Below are positions 1 to 9,589 of a stretch of 64,000 nucleotides of DNA, piece after piece. Both the position numbers and the translations under genes were made by a program. The stretch lies in contig NZ_OY762614.1 of the NCBI RefSeq assembly GCF_963666145.1, forward strand, positions 1,354,501-1,418,500. The letters run 5' to 3'. Under the pieces are notes generated by a model. That model worked only from the letters and a program-made list of their open reading frames with translations. It was not told the origin of the DNA and did not search any database. The stretch's first letter is position 1, and each line of letters begins with the position of its first letter. The DNA comes from an uncultured Desulfobacter sp. (GTDB lineage: Bacteria > Desulfobacterota > Desulfobacteria > Desulfobacterales > Desulfobacteraceae).

Positions 1-718
1 CGGCCATTTCAGCCAGATACGCCGCTCGCCCGGCTTTCACCGCCAGATCAAAGGCGCGCCCCATGGCTTCCGGATCATTGGCCGTGGCAATGGCAGTATT
101 CACCAGCACCGCGTCCGCACCCATCTCCATTGCCGCCGCCGCCTGGGACGGTTTACCGATGCCCGCATCCACAACAATGGGCACGGATGCGTTTTCAATC
201 AGCATGGCAATCAGCGGTTTGGTCTCCAACCCCCGGTTGGTTCCGATGGGCGCACCCAAAGGCATAACCGCCGCCGCGCCAGCGTTTTCCAGGCGTTTGG
301 CCAGGGTCAGGTCCGGCAGCACATAGGGCAGCACCTTGAATCCCTCTTTGGCCAGAATCTCCGTTGCCTTCAAAGTTTCCCAGTTATCCGGCATCAGGTA
401 TTTCATATCCGTGATCACTTCGATCTTGATGAAATCCCCGCAACCGGCCTCCCGGGCGATCCGGGCAACGCGCACGGCCTGTTCTGCCGTGCGGGCGCCG
501 GATGTATTGGGCAGTAGGGTCACATCCTTGGGGATGTATTCCAAAATGTTTTCAGACTGCTCCGTGATGTCCACACGACGCAGCGCCACAGTGATCATCT
601 GCGAACCGCTGGCCGCAAGCATTTTTGGGATCTGTCCGTGGTTGCCGAATTTCCCGGTACCGGTCAACAGCCGGTTACTGAATTCTTTTCCGCCTAACAA
701 CAGTACATCGTCGCTCAT
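1..718 (-). CDS. thiG: Thiazole synthase ThiG (C-terminus cut by window edge)
   Basis: Forms the thiazole phosphate ring of thiamin from 1-deoxy-xylulose 5-phosphate, dehydroglycine and the ThiS thiocarboxylate, in the cytoplasm. The minus-strand frame starts with ATG at 718 and reads MSDDVLLLGGKEFSNRLLTG, then a TIM-barrel with the family motifs TGKFGN, IKIEV (Schiff-base Lys region), LPDLTLAKRLENAGAAAVMPLG, and VDAGIGKPSQAAAAMEMGAD. About 239 codons are present; the family is usually about 255-260 residues, so only a short tail lies outside the window. It begins 2 nt after the thiS stop, so the two are translationally linked and share the upstream TPP riboswitch. Assignment is secure from motifs and context. 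Confidence 0.96.
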   Translation of the reverse strand, partial: MSDDVLLLGGKEFSNRLLTGTGKFGNHGQIPKMLAASGSQMITVALRRVDITEQSENILEYIPKDVTLLPNTSGARTAEQAVRVARIAREAGCGDFIKIEVITDMKYLMPDNWETLKATEILAKEGFKVLPYVLPDLTLAKRLENAGAAAVMPLGAPIGTNRGLETKPLIAMLIENASVPIVVDAGIGKPSQAAAAMEMGADAVLVNTAIATANDPEAMGRAFDLAVKAGRAAYLAEMA

Positions 719-720
719 AA

Positions 721-918
721 TCAGCCTCCTCCTACAAAACTTAGCATCTCCAGGCGATCATCTTCCTGAAGTTCAGTCGTCGACCAAAATTCCTGTTTAA
801 TGATTTGCTGGTTGAGTTCAACAACCAGTGCCCCTGCATCAAGTTTCTTCAAGGCGATGAACTGCGCCAAAGTGCAGGGATCTATACTTTCCTGTGTTCC
901 GTTCACAAAAACATTCAT
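721..918 (-). CDS. thiS: Sulfur carrier protein ThiS
   Basis: A ubiquitin-like sulfur carrier of 65 residues whose C-terminal glycine is adenylated and thiocarboxylated to donate sulfur to ThiG. The protein ends in SFVGGG, which gives the required terminal Gly-Gly. I chose ATG at 918 (MNVFVNGTQ) because an AAGGGG ribosome-binding site lies 8 nt upstream; a GTG three codons earlier overlaps that site and is less likely. It is the first gene after the riboswitch-terminator leader and is followed directly by thiG. The beta-grasp length and tail fit the family. Confidence 0.93.
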   Translation of the reverse strand: MNVFVNGTQESIDPCTLAQFIALKKLDAGALVVELNQQIIKQEFWSTTELQEDDRLEMLSFVGGG

Positions 919-930
919 AGGCAACACCCC

Positions 931-977
931 TTAAAAACAAAAAGCCACTCACCCTCGAAGGAAGGGCAAGTGGCTTT
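931..977 (-). terminator. Rho-independent terminator of the TPP leader
   Basis: On the minus strand AAAGCCACTTGCCCTTCC pairs with a downstream arm ending GTGAGTGGCTTT, followed by a run TTTTTGTTTTT. It lies between the TPP aptamer and thiS, so it is probably the expression platform: ligand binding would favour this hairpin and stop transcription before thiS. A second small hairpin (AATCGG/CCGATT, 991-1009) lies between aptamer and terminator and may take part in the alternative fold; that part is inference. Confidence 0.88.
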
Positions 978-1023
978 ATATAAACGCCGAAATCGGATTT
1001 TTCCCGATTAATTGCTGTCTTGT

Positions 1024-1103
1024 CCGCTCTTCCCTTCGCCAGTATTACCCGGATCAGGTTCAATGGGTATAATCTCAGACGCTGCGCGCCACCCCAAACG
1101 ATC
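1024..1103 (-). ncRNA. TPP riboswitch (THI element)
   Basis: Read on the minus strand, the leader contains the conserved THI-box blocks in order: GGGGTG, CTGAGA, then ACCCATTGAACCTGATCCGG, then TAATACTGGCGAAGGGA. These are the pyrimidine-sensing and pyrophosphate-sensing helices of the thiamin pyrophosphate aptamer. It sits about 100 nt upstream of thiS with a terminator in between, so transcription-level control of thiSG is expected. The 928-1308 interval holds this element, the terminator, and the promoter region of the divergent gene, with no other gene seen. Confidence 0.96.
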
Positions 1104-1308
1104 ATCCTCGTCATATAGAGATTAAAAAGAATTGTCAACCCCAGTTTAAATTGAAAACATCATGCACTGAAAAAAGGCAAATACAGCGATGAATTATCGC
1201 CAACAGGAATTATAAAATTCTTAATTTTCTGTATTTAGGCGGCTGAAAATATGGTACTCCAATAAAATACACAATCTCAAAAGCGACGAAAAAAAAAGGA
1301 TAAAATCG

Positions 1309-4236
1309 ATGGACAAGGTGCAAGTTTTTTTAGGATGGATACTTGTATACATGGTGTTGTCCTGTGCGGTATTTGCGGCCGACTTTGCCCATGCCGAAAC
1401 GAACAGCGCCCTGCTCACCCCCGAAGAAAAAGCATATATCCAGTCAAAAAAAAGTATCAGCATCGGCATTACGGACAACGAGCCGCCCTATTCATTTTAT
1501 TCCCAAGGCACCATCAACGGCTTTTCCATTGATCTGCTTCATATTCTTGAACACACATCGGGCCTGAAATTCAAATTTGTCCTGGGAAGCTGGTTTAATG
1601 TTTTTGCTTCATTTAAAAACGGGAATCTGGATGTAATTGACCAGATATCCTTCACCGAAGAGCGCAGCCACTGGATGCGTTTCACCCCGCCCTACCATGT
1701 CAAAGGACTTGTCTTGTTCATGCAAACCGCTGAACTCCCCCACCCCTTTAAAGGCCTGGAAAGTATTAACGGCAAACGGATTGGTATCATCCGGGATATT
1801 TATTACGAACAGATCCTGCGCCAGGAAGACCATATACGCGTTTTTGAGTATGATGACTATATCTCGCTGATGAAGGCACTCTCCTTTGGCTGGGTGGATG
1901 CGGTGGTGGCAAGTGAAATGACCGGAAACTTTGTCATTCGCGACAACAACCTTTCCGGCATCTGTGTGGCAGGCCCCTTCAATGCCAGGGGGATTGTTGA
2001 AGAAGATTTCCGTTTGGGCATCTTACAACAAGAGCCACTGCTTCAGTCGATTCTGACCAAACTGTTGAAAGCCGTACCCGACCGGACCCTGGAGGTACTG
2101 ATTGAAAAATGGAGCCAGTACCCATATGTCAATAAAACGGTTTCCACCCTGCTGCTGACCGATGAGGAGCACGCCTTTATCGCAGAGCATCCCAGCGTCA
2201 CCATGGGCATGCTGTCTAATTTTCCGCCCTACAGTTTTATCAGTCAGGGGCGTCAGGTGGGGTACAGTGCCTCTTTGCTTAGAATCATTTCACAGCGCAC
2301 CGGATTACAATTTTCATATGTTATGGATGAGTGGCCCAATGTGTTTTACCTGTTTAAAACCGGCCAGATCGATGCCATTGCAAATATATCCTATGCCGAA
2401 GACCGCACAAAATTTACCCGGTACACAGACGCCTACCATCAAATTCCCACAGTGGTATTTGTCCGTAACGATTTTAAAAATTACATGGGGATCAACAGCC
2501 TGAGCGGTCGGATCGTCGGCGTGACCCGGGACATATTTTATAAAAAGTCTCTTTCCCGGATAGCCGGGGAAGGCCTGCGGGAATATGACGACCATTCCGT
2601 CATGATGAAAGACCTTTCATTTGGCAAACTGGATGCGGTGGTGACAGCCCTGAACACCGGGAATCAGTATATCCGGAAACTGGGACTGGTCAACATCGTC
2701 ATTGCCGGCGAGGTGATGAAGGCCGAAGACCTGCGATTCGGCGTACGACCGGATCTGGCCACTTTGGCCGACATTATCAACAAAGCCCTTCACTCCCTGT
2801 CGGCGTCTGACCTGCAATTGCTTGAAACGGCCTGGTTCTCTCCCCAGGTCAGCCATGCCGACACAGGCTACACAGTTCGGCTTTCCGATAAGGAGGCCGC
2901 CTACCTGGAAAAAAAGAAGAAACTGATTCTTTGTGTGGTTTCGGGGGGCCTTCCGTTTGGAACCGTAGAGAGTGACGGCCGTTACATCGGCATCGACGCG
3001 GATTTCATGGCGCTGTTTGCACAACAGCTACCCATCCCCGTGGTGGTGGGAAAAAGCAAAAGCTGGGCACACCTGCTTGAACAGATAAAACAAAGACAAT
3101 GCGATCTTTGCATGGACGCCATGAAAACGCCTGACAAACAAGCGTATATGGATTTTACCGATCCATATCTCACCATCCCCAATGTTATTGCCACCTCCGT
3201 CAATGCGCCGTTCATAGATGATTTCCGCAAATTTATGGACCGCCCCATGGGCGTTATCAAGAAATCATCCATCTCAGAACTTTTAAAGACCACCTATCCA
3301 GCCATGAACCTTGTGGAGATGGACAGCGAGCTTGAAGGGATTCATGAAGTCCAGCGGGGAACACTTTTCGGGATGATCAGCACCATGACGGACATCGGCT
3401 ATCATCTGCGGCAGGAAAAAATTGTGGATATAAAAATCGCCGGGAAAATGCCGTACAACCTGGAAGCAAGCATCGGCACAAGAAAGGATGAACCCCTGCT
3501 GGGAGATATTTTCCAAAAACTGGTCCTGTCTCTCTCTGAAAAACAAAAATCACTGCTGATGGACCACTGGCTCAGCGTGAAGGTCGAACAAAAATTTGAT
3601 TATTCGCCCTTCTGGAAGGTGCTGGGCGTGGTCATTGCCCTGACGCTCGTCACCCTTTTCTGGGCCCATAAGGTGCGCAGGCTAAACCGGAAGCTGATAA
3701 ATGCCAACCATGCCTTGAAAGAATTAAGCCGCACAGACGGACTGACCGGACTTTTCAACCGCCGGGTTTTTGATGAGGAATTCACCCGGATATTTAACCT
3801 GTGCAAACGCAGCGAAATCTGTTTTTCAATCATTATCCTGGATATTGATTTTTTTAAAAAAATCAACGACACCTATGGCCACCCTGCCGGGGATGCCTGC
3901 CTCAAGCATTTCGGCACGATTCTAATGGAACGATTCCAGCGCAATTCCGATATTGTGTGCCGGTTTGGCGGTGAGGAGTTCGGTATTATCTGTACCGGCA
4001 AAAATGTCGCAAAGGTTCACGCCCATGTTGAGGCGCTGCGCAGGCATATGGCAGAAGAGGTTTTCACCCATAACCAAGCGCGGATCAGATTCACTATCAG
4101 TGCAGGCATTTATTCAATGGTTCCCCAGGCAGATACGCCGGAGAATTTATATTTGGACATGGCAGACAAGGCCCTTTACCAGGCAAAAAACAGCGGGCGA
4201 AACCAGGTGGTGGATTTAAGCCCATATTCCCAATAG
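1309..4236 (+). CDS. Triple solute-binding-domain membrane diguanylate cyclase
   Basis: A 975-residue inner-membrane sensor predicted to make c-di-GMP in response to small periplasmic ligands. After a signal sequence (to about residue 30) come three tandem SBP_bac_3 (amino-acid-binding, HisJ-like) domains at about 40-268, 285-510 and 525-750. The repeated phrases ITDNEPPYSF, MLSNFPPYSF and VVSGGLPFGT mark the start of each. One transmembrane helix lies at about 766-786, then a GGDEF domain at about 810-970. The active-site loop is G887-G-E-E-F891, a catalytically competent GGEEF, and R878-N-S-D881 five residues upstream is a canonical product-inhibition I-site. ATG at 1309 follows an AAGGAT ribosome-binding site. 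No EAL domain is present. It faces thiS across the riboswitch region and is monocistronic, ending convergently with dapF. Ligands cannot be told from sequence. Confidence 0.93.
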   Translation: MDKVQVFLGWILVYMVLSCAVFAADFAHAETNSALLTPEEKAYIQSKKSISIGITDNEPPYSFYSQGTINGFSIDLLHILEHTSGLKFKFVLGSWFNVFASFKNGNLDVIDQISFTEERSHWMRFTPPYHVKGLVLFMQTAELPHPFKGLESINGKRIGIIRDIYYEQILRQEDHIRVFEYDDYISLMKALSFGWVDAVVASEMTGNFVIRDNNLSGICVAGPFNARGIVEEDFRLGILQQEPLLQSILTKLLKAVPDRTLEVLIEKWSQYPYVNKTVSTLLLTDEEHAFIAEHPSVTMGMLSNFPPYSFISQGRQVGYSASLLRIISQRTGLQFSYVMDEWPNVFYLFKTGQIDAIANISYAEDRTKFTRYTDAYHQIPTVVFVRNDFKNYMGINSLSGRIVGVTRDIFYKKSLSRIAGEGLREYDDHSVMMKDLSFGKLDAVVTALNTGNQYIRKLGLVNIVIAGEVMKAEDLRFGVRPDLATLADIINKALHSLSASDLQLLETAWFSPQVSHADTGYTVRLSDKEAAYLEKKKKLILCVVSGGLPFGTVESDGRYIGIDADFMALFAQQLPIPVVVGKSKSWAHLLEQIKQRQCDLCMDAMKTPDKQAYMDFTDPYLTIPNVIATSVNAPFIDDFRKFMDRPMGVIKKSSISELLKTTYPAMNLVEMDSELEGIHEVQRGTLFGMISTMTDIGYHLRQEKIVDIKIAGKMPYNLEASIGTRKDEPLLGDIFQKLVLSLSEKQKSLLMDHWLSVKVEQKFDYSPFWKVLGVVIALTLVTLFWAHKVRRLNRKLINANHALKELSRTDGLTGLFNRRVFDEEFTRIFNLCKRSEICFSIIILDIDFFKKINDTYGHPAGDACLKHFGTILMERFQRNSDIVCRFGGEEFGIICTGKNVAKVHAHVEALRRHMAEEVFTHNQARIRFTISAGIYSMVPQADTPENLYLDMADKALYQAKNSGRNQVVDLSPYSQ

Positions 4237-4253
4237 AAACGCCCACAACGGAT

Positions 4254-5105
4254 TCATATATCAACAACGCCTTTAAACACGGTCTGGGCCGGGCCGGTCT
4301 TAAACATATGGCCGTCGGATTCATCCCACGAAATATCCAAATCCCCGCCGTCCAGATGAACACGAACCTGCCGCCCTGCCCGTCCGGTCAGATGGGCAGC
4401 CGTCACCGCAGCACAGGCCCCGGTACCGCAGGCAAGGGTTACCCCGGCCCCGCGCTCCCATACCCGCATTTTAATTTGGCTGTCTGAGATGACTTCAATG
4501 AATTCCACATTGGTTTTTTCAGGAAAACGAGAATGGGTTTCCACCATGGGTCCAATGGCTTCAATGTCCACCACGGACAAATCATCCACAAAAATCACGG
4601 CATGGGGGTTTCCCATGGAGACACAGGATACAGATAAAGTGCCCTGCCCTGTTTCAATGGGCACGTCAAGGGCCGTATGCCCGTCATGAACAAACGGGAT
4701 CTGGCCTGGAACAAGCTTGGGAACGCCCATATCCACGCATACGGATTCCACCCAGCCTCCCTGTTTTTTTTCGATCCGGGGGACCACGGTCCCGGCCAGG
4801 GTTTGAACCCTCATCTCGTCTTTGACAAGAATATCATTCTCGTACAGATATTTGGCAAAACAGCGCATGCCGTTACCGCACATCTCAGGTTCAGACCCGT
4901 CTGAATTGATGATAACAAACCGGATATCATGGGTATCGGAATGCCTGACCAGGATAATTCCGTCGGCACCGATGCCGAATCTGCGGTGACACAAATTGAC
5001 GGCCAGTTCCGAATAGTCAATGTGCCCGGCAATGCGCTTATCCCGGTCATCCATTACGATAAAATCATTGCCGAGGCCATGCATTTTCCAGAAATCGATA
5101 CGCAT
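4254..5105 (-). CDS. dapF: Diaminopimelate epimerase
   Basis: Interconverts LL- and meso-diaminopimelate for lysine and peptidoglycan synthesis. The 283 residues begin MRIDFWKMHGLGNDFIVMDD and contain both catalytic cysteines in their family contexts: Cys76 in EMCGNGMRCF and Cys226 in TLACGTGACAA. Length is slightly above the usual 274-280. ATG at 5105 follows a strong AAAAGGAG site. It lies 23 nt downstream of rnd on the same strand, so the two are probably cotranscribed, and it ends 17 nt from the convergent cyclase gene. Confidence 0.97.
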   Translation of the reverse strand: MRIDFWKMHGLGNDFIVMDDRDKRIAGHIDYSELAVNLCHRRFGIGADGIILVRHSDTHDIRFVIINSDGSEPEMCGNGMRCFAKYLYENDILVKDEMRVQTLAGTVVPRIEKKQGGWVESVCVDMGVPKLVPGQIPFVHDGHTALDVPIETGQGTLSVSCVSMGNPHAVIFVDDLSVVDIEAIGPMVETHSRFPEKTNVEFIEVISDSQIKMRVWERGAGVTLACGTGACAAVTAAHLTGRAGRQVRVHLDGGDLDISWDESDGHMFKTGPAQTVFKGVVDI

Positions 5106-5128
5106 TGTTTCTCCTTTTCGATTTTTAA

Positions 5129-6328
5129 CTACTTGATTTTGGACAGGGTATATAGGATCTGCTCCCCAAGCGCCTCAACCTGCCAGTTGCGCATACCCGG
5201 AATCTCAAATAAATCTTCGACACATGACGGCTTGTCCGAGGCCACGGCTGAAATCGTATTGTTGTTGATCAAAAATCCAGGTTCCATGGCCAGGGTTTTG
5301 GAGGCGGCCTCACGCATATTCTTTAATGCATCAATGCGGCTAAGAACCTGGCTTGTTTTACGGGGCATCCGGGTTTTGGGGTAAGAGGGCAGTTCCCGGT
5401 GGGGCAAGGCAACGGCGGTTTGGATGGCGTCAACGCACAACTGCCCGTACATGCCGGCCTGCTTGGGGCTAAGCGCCCGGTGCTGTAAAATCGCCTCAAC
5501 ACTGGCCGGCCTGTGCTGCACCATGGTCATGATGGATTGATTGGACATGATTTTAAAGGGAGGCAGATCCTTTTTCTCGGCCTGGGAAATCCGGACTTCC
5601 AGCAGATACTCAAGCACGGCAAGACTTCTATTGTCAAGTTTGCCAGCTCCTTTAAACTTTTTAAATAACGGCCTGGTATGATTGTTTTCGTATTTGACCC
5701 TGGCCTGCAGCTCAAACTCCTCCCGGGCCCAAGCCAGGCGCCCGATCTTTTCAAGGCGCTCCTTTAACAGGTCATGCAATTGCACAAGCGTTGCCACATC
5801 CCCCACACTGTAGGCGATCATCTCCTCTTTCAAGGGCCGTTTTGACCAGTCCACCTTCTGGTATTTTTTATCCACATCAATATCAAAAAAGGTTTTCAGC
5901 AACGCGCCCAGTCCCCGGGCCTTGATATTTAAAAACCGGCAGGCAATCTCGGTATCAAACAGGTTTTCAATTTCAACGGACAACTCACGGTCAAGGCTTC
6001 TGACATCAAAATCGGACCCATGAAACACCTTAATAATATTAGGGTTTTCAAGGATTTTTGAAAAGGGTGAGAAATCATCAATCAAAAAAGGATCCACCAG
6101 CCAGGCCTGATCCGGGCCTGCAATCTGGATCAGACAGATCTTTTCTGAAAAACAGTGCATGGAATCGGCTTCCAGATCCACACCGATTATCTCACAGGGT
6201 TCAAGTTTCCGGCAGACGTCTGCCAGGTCTTTGTCCGTCGTTACAAACTGATAAACCACCTTAGTTTTCCCTTGATTGTTTAAAACACTTCTTTTAAAAT
6301 TCTTTTTTTGTTTATAATGCCTGATCAT
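5129..6328 (-). CDS. rnd: Ribonuclease D (DEDDy exonuclease with HRDC)
   Basis: A 3'-5' exoribonuclease for tRNA and small RNA maturation. The 399 residues have the DEDDy exonuclease fold first: D51-L-E53 (Exo I), a KVFHGSDFDVRSL block (Exo II), and Y173-S-V-G-D177 (Exo III with the catalytic Tyr). HRDC-type helical regions follow at about 215-300 and probably again near the C-terminus (VEDLFEIPGMRNWQVEALG). ATG at 6328 has AAAGGAAG just upstream; the first 22 residues are basic and less conserved, so a slightly later start is possible. It precedes dapF on the same strand. Confidence 0.93.
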   Translation of the reverse strand: MIRHYKQKKNFKRSVLNNQGKTKVVYQFVTTDKDLADVCRKLEPCEIIGVDLEADSMHCFSEKICLIQIAGPDQAWLVDPFLIDDFSPFSKILENPNIIKVFHGSDFDVRSLDRELSVEIENLFDTEIACRFLNIKARGLGALLKTFFDIDVDKKYQKVDWSKRPLKEEMIAYSVGDVATLVQLHDLLKERLEKIGRLAWAREEFELQARVKYENNHTRPLFKKFKGAGKLDNRSLAVLEYLLEVRISQAEKKDLPPFKIMSNQSIMTMVQHRPASVEAILQHRALSPKQAGMYGQLCVDAIQTAVALPHRELPSYPKTRMPRKTSQVLSRIDALKNMREAASKTLAMEPGFLINNNTISAVASDKPSCVEDLFEIPGMRNWQVEALGEQILYTLSKIK

Positions 6329-6485
6329 ACGCTTCCTTTAAAAATAGGGCAAGGTCGGGCATGAAGATATAGCAGCCCTGGCGTAAACTTGGTCTATGAA
6401 TGCCCAGGCCGGGCCCCAAATAAAAGTTGAGAGATCCGCGTTGTTTACACAGATCTTTACCTAAATAAAACAGGAAGTAAAAAAA

Positions 6486-8399
6486 ATGATTCGAATAACT
6501 TTCCCGGATAATGCAGTAAAAGAATTTGATGCACCTCCCACAGGCATGGATGTGGCAAAAAGCATTTCCGAAGGATTTGCCCGCAACTGCGTGGCCATGC
6601 AGATAGAAGGTAAAGCCCTGGATTTAAGTTCCGTCATTGAACAGGACAGTACGGTAAGTTTTATCACGGCCAAAGACGATGAAGGCCTGGACATCCTGCG
6701 CCACTCTTCGGCCCATGTCATGGCCGAGGCCGTACTCAATCTCTATCCGGACGCCAAACTAACCATCGGCCCTGTGGTGGAAGACGGATTTTATTATGAT
6801 ATCGACATGGATCCTGTCAGCGAAGCTGACCTTGAAAAAATTGAAGCTGAGATGAAAAATATCATCAAGGCCAAGGCCGGTTTTGAACGCAAGGTGGTCA
6901 CGCGTCAGCAGGCACTTGACCTGTTCGCCGACAACCCCTTTAAGGTGGAGCTGATCAACGAACTGCCCGAAGGCGAAGAGATCTCTTTGTACCAGAACGG
7001 TAAATTTGTTGACCTGTGCCGGGGTCCCCATATCCCCAACACCGGCATGATCAAGGGCGTTAAACTTCTCAAAACCTCCGGGGCCTACTGGCGGGCGGAC
7101 CAGTCCAGAGAGCAGCTCCAGCGGCTGTACGGCATCTCCTTTTTTGACAAAAAGCAGCTCAATGCCTATCTGACCATGATCGAAGAAGCCAAAAAGCGGG
7201 ACCACAGAAAAGTGGGCACCCGTCTGGATCTTTACTCTTTCCATGACGAAGCGCCGGGCATGCCCTTTTTCCATGCCAAAGGCATTGCCATGTGGAATGC
7301 GCTGCTGGATTACTGGCGCATGGAGCATAAAAAAGACGGGTATGTGGAGACCAAAACCCCTGTGATGATGACCCGGAAACTTTGGGAACAAAGCGGCCAC
7401 TGGGAAAACTACCGGGAAAACATGTACACCTCCACCATTGACGACGAAGAATACGCCATCAAACCCATGAACTGCCCCGGCGGCATGATCCTTTACAAAA
7501 CAAAGTCCCACTCTTATAAAGATTTGCCCCACCGGGCCGGAGAGATCGGGCTGGTCCACCGCCATGAATTTTCAGGGGCCCTGTCTGGATTATTCCGGGT
7601 CCGGGCCTTCCATCAGGATGATGCCCATATTTTCATGACCCCGGACCAGATCCAGGACGAGGTTTTGGGTGTTCTTAAACTGGCGGAACGGGTCTATGCG
7701 CGGTTTGGACTCTCCTTTCACCTGGAGCTCTCCACACGGCCTGAAAAATCCATCGGCACCGATGAGCAGTGGGAAACCGCCACCAACGGGCTGCGCAATG
7801 CCATGAACGCCTATGGCAAAGAGTTTGTCATCAACGAAGGGGACGGCGCATTCTACGGTCCCAAAATCGACATCCACATCAAGGACGCCTTGGGCAGAAC
7901 CTGGCAGTGCGGCACCATCCAGCTGGACATGGCCTTGCCCGAACGCTTTGATCTGACCTACAAAGGCGCGGACAATGAAAAGCACCGGCCCATCATGATC
8001 CACCGGGTAATTTACGGTTCCATGGAGCGGTTTTTTGGTATCCTTGTGGAGCATTTTGCAGGCAAATTCCCCCTGTGGCTGGCCCCGGTCCAGGCTGTTG
8101 TTCTGCCCATCACCCAGGACCTGGCCCCCTATGCCAAAGAGATCCAGCATCTGCTGGAGGTCCATGGCATCCGCTGCGAGATGGATGAGCGCAATGAAAC
8201 ATTAAAGAAAAAAATCAGGGAAGCCCAGCTGAACTACGTTCCTTTGATCCTCACCATCGGTGAAAAGGAAAAGGAAGACAAGGTGCTCTCCGTGCGCACC
8301 CTGGACGGCAAGGTCAAAATGGGCATCACCCACAAAGAATTTTTGACCAAGGTGTGTGACCATATCAGGGATCGAATTTTAGAAGAGATCGCCCTTTAA
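6486..8399 (+). CDS. thrS: Threonyl-tRNA synthetase
   Basis: Charges tRNA-Thr. The 637 residues show the full bacterial layout: an N-terminal TGS domain (about 1-62), the SAD editing domain with HSSAH (about 75-80) and a second Cys/His part near DLCRGPHIPNTG, the class II catalytic core (NCPGGMILYKTKSHSYKDLP, RFRVRAFHQDDAHIF-like block, and QLDMALPERFDLTYKG), and a C-terminal anticodon-binding domain. ATG at 6486 is preceded by CAGGAAG. The usual infC-rpmI-rplT partners do not follow; a terminator and unrelated genes do. Confidence 0.98.
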   Translation: MIRITFPDNAVKEFDAPPTGMDVAKSISEGFARNCVAMQIEGKALDLSSVIEQDSTVSFITAKDDEGLDILRHSSAHVMAEAVLNLYPDAKLTIGPVVEDGFYYDIDMDPVSEADLEKIEAEMKNIIKAKAGFERKVVTRQQALDLFADNPFKVELINELPEGEEISLYQNGKFVDLCRGPHIPNTGMIKGVKLLKTSGAYWRADQSREQLQRLYGISFFDKKQLNAYLTMIEEAKKRDHRKVGTRLDLYSFHDEAPGMPFFHAKGIAMWNALLDYWRMEHKKDGYVETKTPVMMTRKLWEQSGHWENYRENMYTSTIDDEEYAIKPMNCPGGMILYKTKSHSYKDLPHRAGEIGLVHRHEFSGALSGLFRVRAFHQDDAHIFMTPDQIQDEVLGVLKLAERVYARFGLSFHLELSTRPEKSIGTDEQWETATNGLRNAMNAYGKEFVINEGDGAFYGPKIDIHIKDALGRTWQCGTIQLDMALPERFDLTYKGADNEKHRPIMIHRVIYGSMERFFGILVEHFAGKFPLWLAPVQAVVLPITQDLAPYAKEIQHLLEVHGIRCEMDERNETLKKKIREAQLNYVPLILTIGEKEKEDKVLSVRTLDGKVKMGITHKEFLTKVCDHIRDRILEEIAL

Positions 8400-8421
8400 T
8401 ATACAGGCAAACTCACATTTC

Positions 8422-8456
8422 AAGGGCGGTCCGGTTTGTGGCCGCCCTTTTTCTTT
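8422..8456 (+). terminator. Rho-independent terminator of thrS
   Basis: A perfect 8-bp stem AAGGGCGG/CCGCCCTT with a 12-nt loop is followed by TTTCTTTT. It lies 22 nt after the thrS stop and ends upstream of the methyltransferase start. Confidence 0.9.
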
Positions 8457-8479
8457 TCAGGCAGACCCGGAGACAAATC

Positions 8480-9553
8480 ATGACTGATTTTTCCGCCAAA
8501 CTGGTACAGATTCTCAATTACGGTTCCCTGAACCTTGCCCTGGGCATAGGCTACGCCCTTAAAATTTTTGATGTCATGGATGACAAAGGCTGTGCCCTGA
8601 GCCTTGGGGAACTTTCCAACGCCACAGGCCTGGACGAGCGATATCTCAAGGAGTGGCTTGGAATCATGGTCACCGGCAGCATTGTCGAGATGACAAAAAC
8701 GCCGGACGGGGAAGACACCTTTTTGCTGCCCCCCGACCACGGGGATCTGCTGTGCCGAAGGGCCGGCAATAACAATCTGGGGGTTTACACCCAGGAGATC
8801 CCGTTGCTCACCGCCGGCGCCATGGATGCCGTTAAACAAGGGTTTCAAACCGGCCAGGGCGTCCCCTTTTCCAATTATCCGGATTTTCAAGATTTCATGT
8901 CGGAACTGGCCGATGCCAAGCACCGCAAGGTATTGATCCAGGAATTTATCCCCTATGTGGATCAGGGGCGGCTGGAAAAAAGGCTGCACCAGGGCATCCG
9001 GGTCTGTGATCTGGGCTGCGGCCAGGGGCTGGCCGCCTGCCTGATGGCACAGGCCTATCCAAATTCTGAATTTATCGGCATGGATAACCATGAAAAGGCC
9101 CTTGAACAGGCAAGGGTGCTGGCCGATGCCATGACATTAACGAATATTGAATTCATCAACCAGGATGCCGCCAAAATCTGTGATGTCCCAACGCTGTGCC
9201 GGAACTTTGATTATGTATGCGCCTTTGACGCCATCCACGACCAGTCCCATCCCCTGGCGGCGCTGAAAGGGGTAAAATACATGCTGCGCGACAGCGGCCT
9301 TTTCTCCATGATCGATATCAAAGCTGCCACCGATATCAAGGAGAATGTCGATCATCCCATGGCACCGTTTTTATACACGGTCAGCCTGATGCACTGCATG
9401 CCCGTCGGACTCAATGACAATGGCTTAGGCCTCGGCATGATGTGGGGAAAACAGCAGGCAATACATTTGCTCAGACAAGCGGGATTTACAAAAGTTTGTG
9501 CCGAAGATATCCCCAACGATGCTTTTAATCTGCATTTTTTATGCACCCCGTAA
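8480..9553 (+). CDS. Class I SAM-dependent methyltransferase with N-terminal winged helix
   Basis: A 357-residue methyltransferase of unknown substrate. The N-terminal part (about 1-90) looks like the winged-helix dimerisation domain of small-molecule methyltransferases (LSNATGLDERYLKEWLGIMV). The catalytic domain carries the SAM-binding motif I VCDLGCGQGLAACLM, the acidic residue at the end of strand 2 (EFIGMDNHEKAL), and a DYVCAFDAIHDQSHP motif-IV region. The layout resembles the Rv2258c-like family. ATG at 8480 has GGAGA upstream; an in-frame GTG at 8438 lies inside the thrS terminator hairpin and is rejected. The MBL-fold gene follows after 36 nt and may be cotranscribed. Confidence 0.82.
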   Translation: MTDFSAKLVQILNYGSLNLALGIGYALKIFDVMDDKGCALSLGELSNATGLDERYLKEWLGIMVTGSIVEMTKTPDGEDTFLLPPDHGDLLCRRAGNNNLGVYTQEIPLLTAGAMDAVKQGFQTGQGVPFSNYPDFQDFMSELADAKHRKVLIQEFIPYVDQGRLEKRLHQGIRVCDLGCGQGLAACLMAQAYPNSEFIGMDNHEKALEQARVLADAMTLTNIEFINQDAAKICDVPTLCRNFDYVCAFDAIHDQSHPLAALKGVKYMLRDSGLFSMIDIKAATDIKENVDHPMAPFLYTVSLMHCMPVGLNDNGLGLGMMWGKQQAIHLLRQAGFTKVCAEDIPNDAFNLHFLCTP

Positions 9554-9589
9554 TTGAACCGTAATCTTAAACACAGGGAATAATACGTC

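Noticed and set aside
6759..7565. 268-residue open frame on the minus strand
   Set aside because: Entirely antisense to thrS and without any family signature.
8438..8479. Extended N-terminus of the methyltransferase from GTG at 8438
   Set aside because: It lies in the thrS terminator hairpin and has no ribosome-binding site; ATG at 8480 does.
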